The notes beneath the pieces are model-generated. The model did no database searches and was not told where the DNA came from. It saw only the letters and a list, made by a program, of their open reading frames with translations. The position numbers were made by a program, and so were the translations under genes. From Candidatus Aminicenantes bacterium UBA6072 (lineage in GTDB: Bacteria; Acidobacteriota; Aminicenantia; UBA2199), in assembly GCA_002436105.1 (NCBI GenBank), contig DIXU01000005.1, positions 57,779 to 121,778 on the forward strand: a stretch of DNA of 64,000 bases, written 5' to 3'. Within the stretch, counting starts at the first letter, position 1; each line of letters begins with the position of its first letter. Positions 59,834 through 64,000 of this stretch are shown piece after piece.

Positions 59834-61104
59834 GCCAGCCGCTTCCAGAGCCGCTCGGCCCCGGCGCGGGTCAGCGCCAGCACCTCCGCCTCGTTGACGG
59901 TCAGAACGCGGCGGTTCTCCACGATCAGCCGGCCGCGGGCGATAACGCTGTCGACGTGGCAGGCGTTCATGCCGTAAAACAGGTGGCTGAGGAAATTCCC
60001 CTCGTTCAGCGGCGTGGGCGCGGGATAGTCCAGCACGACCAGGTTGTTCTCGCCGTCGCCGGCGAAGCCGTTCTCGGACAGGTAGTCATGGACGCGGCGC
60101 AGGCGCGAATAGATCTCGGCCAGGTCGGCCCGTTCGGGGTCGATACCGCTGAAGTAGGCCGCCTGGGCCGAGCGCAGCATGTCGGAGTGCATGCCGTCGG
60201 TGCCCAGCATCACGCGGCTGCTCAAGCCTTCGCCGCGGAACAGGCCGACGCGGTTGTTCAGGTTGCTTTCCATGTTTTCCGCCACCCAGGCCGGGGAGCC
60301 CTTGAGAATGGCCCGTTCCTCCCTGTCCAGGTGCAGGCCGTGGACCAGGATGGTGCGCGAAAAATCCAGGACGCCGGCCTCATGGAAGCGCTCGACCACG
60401 CGGCAGCCATAGTGGGCGAAGGTCGTTTCCTGGTCGATGGCATCCTCGGCGGCGTGCACGTGGAGGCCCGACATGTATTTGCGGGCCAGGGCGACGGCCC
60501 GGGCCAGCAGCTCGTCGCCGACGGTGAACGAGGCATGCAACCCCACCAGGCAGGGCTTGCCGGCGGCCAGGCGATTGCCGGTCTCGGCCAGCCCTTTCTC
60601 GCTGGCGGCGACGCCGTCGCGGTCCGACAGCTCCAGGCAGGGCAGCACGCCGACGCCCACCTCGGCGAAGGCGCCGGCGATGGCATCCAGCGAACCTTCG
60701 ACGGCATTGGGAGAGGAATGGTGGTCGATGACATAGGTGACGCCGCAGCGGGCGCACTGCAGCGCCGTGGCCAGGGCCGACAGCAGGACCAGCTCGGGGT
60801 CGAGGGCGCGGTCCAGCTTCCACCAGACGTATTCCAGCTTCTGGGCGAAATCGGCGGGGGGTTTCACCGGCGGCGGCATGCCCCGGGAAAGGGCCGCATA
60901 GGCATGGTGGTGGCCGCAGGCGAAGGCCCGCGTGACCAGCTTGCCGCGGCAGTCCAGCACCCTGGCGCCCGGACCGGGATCAGCGGGGACCTCGCTGACG
61001 AATTCCAGCCCTCCGTCATCGCCCGCCTCCAGGCGCAGGTGGCCGCGGGTGAATTTCAGCGTCCGCCAGTCGACGTAGGTCGCATCACGCAGGTAAAGGC
61101 TCAT
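59827..61104 (-). CDS. ssnA: SsnA-like amidohydrolase
   Basis: 425 residues from MSLYLRDATYVDWRTLKF. Amidohydrolase of the guanine-deaminase/chlorohydrolase superfamily: GHHHAYAALSRG, GLHVHAAEDAID, LVHGLHLD and LGTDGM give the metal ligands. SsnA proteins occur in selenium-dependent molybdenum hydroxylase and purine-degradation clusters, with a deaminase-type role. The start overlaps the xdh stop (ATGA), so the two are coupled. The frame extends upstream inside xdh but the family start is here. Confidence 0.88.
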   Translation of the reverse strand: MSLYLRDATYVDWRTLKFTRGHLRLEAGDDGGLEFVSEVPADPGPGARVLDCRGKLVTRAFACGHHHAYAALSRGMPPPVKPPADFAQKLEYVWWKLDRALDPELVLLSALATALQCARCGVTYVIDHHSSPNAVEGSLDAIAGAFAEVGVGVLPCLELSDRDGVAASEKGLAETGNRLAAGKPCLVGLHASFTVGDELLARAVALARKYMSGLHVHAAEDAIDQETTFAHYGCRVVERFHEAGVLDFSRTILVHGLHLDREERAILKGSPAWVAENMESNLNNRVGLFRGEGLSSRVMLGTDGMHSDMLRSAQAAYFSGIDPERADLAEIYSRLRRVHDYLSENGFAGDGENNLVVLDYPAPTPLNEGNFLSHLFYGMNACHVDSVIARGRLIVENRRVLTVNEAEVLALTRAGAERLWKRLAQ

Positions 61105-63656
61105 GTAGGTTTCTCCCGCCTCGCGAGCGGCAGCCGGAAACGGCGCCGGCCGTCGAAAAGGCACAGGGCGTTGGCCACGGCGGCGGCGGTCGGCACCAAC
61201 CCGATCTCGCCCACTCCCTTGGCGCCGTAGGGGCCATGCTCGTCGGCCACTTCCACGGCGATCACCTCGATCCCGGGCACGTCGCCGGCCCGGAGCAGGC
61301 CCAGGTCGGCCAGGCGGCCGCTGGGCAGGCCGTTCTTCAAGGGCAGGTCCTCGCTCAGGGCTTGGCCCAGCCCCATGACCACCGCCCCCTCGATCTGTCC
61401 CTCGAACAGGGTGGGGTTGACGACCCGGCCGGCATCGTGGGCGGCGACGACCCGGGAAACCCTGCCCATGCCGTCGACCACCACCAGCTGGGCGGCGTAA
61501 CCGTAGGAATAATGGCTGACGGTTCGCCCGTCCGCCTGCGGCGGCGTCGTCCAGTCGCAGCGCCAGCGCCCGGGGTAGACGCGGCCGGCCAGCGCGGCGA
61601 GCGGCATCCCGCCCAGGTCGCGCTTCAGCGCCGTGCAGGCGTCGATGAGGGCGTTGCCCACCAGCGATGTGGCGCGGGAAGCCGTGGTCATGCCGCTGCG
61701 CGCTTCCACGGCGGTATCGACGCGCACATCCATGATCGCCGGGTCGAGGCCGGTTTCCTGGCTGACCACCTGGCGGGCCACGGTGTGCACCCCTTGCCCC
61801 ATCTCGGTCCAGCCGTGATGAATGACCAGCCGCGGCCCGGATGCGACTTCGATCTTCACCTCGGAGTCGTCGGGAATCCCGTTGCCGATGCCGGTGTTCT
61901 TGATGCCGCAGGCCAGGCCGGCGTTTTTCTCGGCCTGGTACCTTTCCTTGAGGGCCAGCAGGCAGGCGCGCACCCCGACCCCCTTGCCCAGCACCTGGCC
62001 GCCGGCCGTCATGCGCCCGGCATGCAGGGCGTTGTCGTAGCGGAACTGCCAGCGGTCGAAGCCCCCCCTTTCGCAGAGCATGTCGATGCAGCTCTCCATG
62101 GCGAAGGTGACCTGGTTGACGCCGAAGCCGCGCATGGCGCCGCAGGGAACATTGTGGGTATAGACCGCCCTGGCCTCGATGTCGGCGGCCGGGACGTGGT
62201 AGGCGCCGCTGGCGTGCCCGGCGGCGCGTTCAAGCACCTTGGCCCCCACCGAGGCGTAGGCGCCGGTGTCGCCGATGATCCGCGCCCGCAGAGCCGTCAG
62301 ATTTCCCCGGCGGTCGCAGCCCAGGGCATATTCCATGACGAAGGGATGGCGCTTGGGGTGCATGCGCAGCGATTCGGGCCGGCTCAGGCGCACGCGCACC
62401 GGACAACCCAGCAGCCGGGCGAAGAGGGCGGCATGGCCCTGGGTGGTGAGGTCCTCCTTGCCGCCGAAGCCGCCGCCGTTGGCCACCTGGATGACGCGCA
62501 CTTTTTCCTGTTTCAGGCCGAGGAGCAAGGCGACCTGGCGCCGGTCCTCGTACACGCCCTGCCCCTGCGAATATAGGAGCACGCCGTCCGCTTCCGGCAG
62601 CGCGACCGAAGCCTCGGTCTCGAGAAAGGCGTGCTCGATCATCTGGGTGCGGAAAACCCCCGAGACGCTGAACGCCGACCCGGCCAGGATCGCCCCGACG
62701 TCGCCGCCGCGGCGGATGACGCATTTCTCGAGCAGGTTGCCCTGCTCATGAACGCGGATCGGGCTCCCCTCCGCCTGCAGGAAATCGGTCAGCGGCTCCA
62801 GGACACCGTAGTCCACCTCGATGGCGGCGGCGGCGGCCCGGGCCTGCGCCTCGCTCCCGGCAACCACCCCGGCCAGGACATCGGCGCCGCTGCGGGTCGT
62901 TTCCCCGGCGGCGACCATCAGCGGCCAGTCGTCAACGACCAGTCCCGTGCGGCGCTGGCCGGGGATATCGGCGGCGGTGAACACCCGCAGCACGCCGGGC
63001 ATGGCCTGAGCCTTTTTCGCGTCGATGCGCCTGACGACGGCGCGGGCGTGATCGGAGAACCTCAGGGCGCCGAAGACCATGCCGGGGAAGCGCAGGTCGG
63101 CGACGAACGGGCGGCGCCCCACGGCCGTTTCCCAGGCCTCGTATTTCCGCTGGCGGCCGCCGATCCCCCGGTTGGGATCGGGGGCGGGCGCTTCCTCTCC
63201 CGCCAGCAGGCGGGCGGCATGCTCGACGGCCTCGACGATCTTGACGTAGCCGGTGCAGCGGCAGAGGTTCGGCTTCAGTGCGGCCACGATCTGCTGGCGG
63301 CTGGGACGGGGGTTTTCCTGCAGCAGGATCTTGGTGCGCATCAGGAAGCCGGGGGTGCAGAAGCCGCATTGCACCGCTCCCTTGCCGACGAAGGCGTCTC
63401 CGAGAAGCTTGCGCAGTGGTTCGGGCAGGCCCTCCAGGGTGACGACCCGGCCGCCGGCGACTTTCTTCATGGGCGTGACGCAGGAAAGGGCCGGCCTGCC
63501 GTTCAGCTCCACCAGGCAGGCTCCGCAGGCCCCCTGGCCCGAGCAGCCGTCCTTGACCGAAATGATCCCCATGTCCTGGCGCAGGAAATCGAGCAGCGAG
63601 CGGTTTTTGTCGCCCGGGTAGCGGACCGCTGAACCGTTGAGCTCGAACAGGATCAT
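61101..63656 (-). CDS. Selenium-dependent-type xanthine dehydrogenase (fused Fe-S and Mo domains)
   Basis: 851 residues, matching the ~850-residue fused Se-dependent XDH family. Two 2Fe-2S domains lie in the first ~150 residues: CSGQGACGACLVELNGRPALSC, reported here as CSGQGACGAC...C, and CGFCTPG...CRCTGY. The molybdopterin domain shows GGGFGGKED, CGAMRGFG, EMGQGVHT and the catalytic-Glu region GAKGVGEIG. There is no FAD domain, so electrons would leave by another carrier. It hydroxylates purines such as hypoxanthine/xanthine (family inference). SelD and YqeB/YqeC are absent from the window, so selenium use is not proven. First gene of xdh-ssnA. Confidence 0.87.
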   Translation of the reverse strand: MILFELNGSAVRYPGDKNRSLLDFLRQDMGIISVKDGCSGQGACGACLVELNGRPALSCVTPMKKVAGGRVVTLEGLPEPLRKLLGDAFVGKGAVQCGFCTPGFLMRTKILLQENPRPSRQQIVAALKPNLCRCTGYVKIVEAVEHAARLLAGEEAPAPDPNRGIGGRQRKYEAWETAVGRRPFVADLRFPGMVFGALRFSDHARAVVRRIDAKKAQAMPGVLRVFTAADIPGQRRTGLVVDDWPLMVAAGETTRSGADVLAGVVAGSEAQARAAAAAIEVDYGVLEPLTDFLQAEGSPIRVHEQGNLLEKCVIRRGGDVGAILAGSAFSVSGVFRTQMIEHAFLETEASVALPEADGVLLYSQGQGVYEDRRQVALLLGLKQEKVRVIQVANGGGFGGKEDLTTQGHAALFARLLGCPVRVRLSRPESLRMHPKRHPFVMEYALGCDRRGNLTALRARIIGDTGAYASVGAKVLERAAGHASGAYHVPAADIEARAVYTHNVPCGAMRGFGVNQVTFAMESCIDMLCERGGFDRWQFRYDNALHAGRMTAGGQVLGKGVGVRACLLALKERYQAEKNAGLACGIKNTGIGNGIPDDSEVKIEVASGPRLVIHHGWTEMGQGVHTVARQVVSQETGLDPAIMDVRVDTAVEARSGMTTASRATSLVGNALIDACTALKRDLGGMPLAALAGRVYPGRWRCDWTTPPQADGRTVSHYSYGYAAQLVVVDGMGRVSRVVAAHDAGRVVNPTLFEGQIEGAVVMGLGQALSEDLPLKNGLPSGRLADLGLLRAGDVPGIEVIAVEVADEHGPYGAKGVGEIGLVPTAAAVANALCLFDGRRRFRLPLARREKPT

Positions 63657-63662
63657 TGGGGC

Positions 63663-63671
63663 ATTATATCA
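63663..63671 (-). promoter_or_regulatory. Leaderless-type extended -10 promoter of xdh-ssnA
   Basis: Reverse strand TGATATAAT (TATAAT 63668-63663), six bases, then the xdh ATG. No ribosome binding site. Confidence 0.65.
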
Positions 63672-63724
63672 CAAGAAAGAAAGTGAAATGGGTACAAACG
63701 CGGCAACACGCTGGAACACCAGAG

Positions 63725-63983
63725 GTTCCATGTTCCAAGTTCCAGGTTCCATGTTCAAAGATCTTTGTGACGAGTGACGCGTAACACGTCACGAGGCAGA
63801 ACGGAACTTGGCGTAAGGTTCAGGACGTAAGGCGCAGGGCAAGACAAAGGCAAAAGTTTAAAGTTCAAAGTAAAAAGTTTAAAGTAAGAAAAAGCACTTC
63901 ATGGAGAAAAAGCGCTCAAAGGGGCTTTCGTTTTGGAAATTGGAATTTGGAGTTTGGAATTTATTTGGGATTTGGTTGGAATA
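63725..63983. repeat. Cluster of five heptad arrays with different cores
   Basis: The ~340-bp right end has no gene. In order: GTTCCAT-type (63725-63759), GTGACGA/GTAACAC-type (63767-63795), GCGTAAG/GTTCAGG-type (63811-63840), AAAGTTT-type (63853-63890) and GGAATTT-type (63931-63983). All keep a period of 7 bp although the words are unrelated. Confidence 0.88.
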
Positions 63984-64000
63984 AATTTAACTTGAGTTGA

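Noticed and set aside
61101..63656. Selenocysteine in the Se-dependent-type XDH
   Set aside because: There is no in-frame TGA; enzymes of this group use a labile selenium cofactor, not selenocysteine, so sequence cannot confirm selenium here.

Overview
This is a GC-rich bacterial chromosome segment with compact, co-oriented gene runs, many joined by 4-bp ATGA/GTGA stop-start overlaps. Taxonomic hints are a large Oar-like TonB-dependent receptor, tandem DUF3857/transglutaminase proteins, an archaeal/eukaryal-type ProRS with a zinc tail, a tungsten aldehyde:ferredoxin oxidoreductase, and gene borders packed with degenerate heptanucleotide arrays. My best guess is an anaerobic Acidobacteriota-like lineage, possibly Candidatus Aminicenantes; this is inference, because no rRNA is present. 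I saw no rRNA, tRNA, CRISPR array, transposase or prophage gene.

Layout. 0-4.8 kb (minus): thiC, an MBL-fold hydrolase, yebC, ruvC, ruvA and ruvB (ruvB cut by the left edge). 4.9-11.2 kb (plus): an AddAB-like helicase-nuclease pair ending in a strong terminator. 11.4-17.4 kb (minus): an RRM protein with a long leader, queCDE, mntP, and an envelope operon (DUF5683, lipoprotein propeller, LptD-like barrel). 17.7-27.4 kb: two membrane alkaline-phosphatase-superfamily proteins around purD-purE-mtaB, then FHA, proS-pcm-DUF192. 27.7-32.3 kb (minus): a LolA-like protein and two DUF3857 proteins.

32.8-63.7 kb is dominated by nucleoside and purine metabolism split over several short operons: cdd-deoC-aor-moaD, a pyrimidine nucleoside phosphorylase with a HAD phosphatase, nupC, udk-hpt-add, pnp, a TGS-fused nucleoside kinase, and a purine/hydantoin set (selenium-dependent-type XDH, SsnA, dihydropyrimidinase, a PLP fold-type II enzyme, MocA, XdhC). 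Together they could import nucleosides, deaminate and phosphorolyse them, cleave deoxyribose-5-phosphate to glyceraldehyde-3-phosphate and acetaldehyde, oxidise the acetaldehyde to acetate with reduced ferredoxin, and hydroxylate and open the purine ring. An Oar-like receptor, an orphan hybrid kinase, an S9 peptidase and an AT-rich CARDB protein are interspersed.

Two non-coding themes stand out. Intergenic regions carry arrays of 7-bp (sometimes 6-bp) degenerate repeats with a different core word at each locus, often as inverted pairs around a short spacer and sometimes running into stop codons. Several transcription units also have a -10 box only 5-6 bp before the ATG with no ribosome binding site, suggesting leaderless mRNAs.
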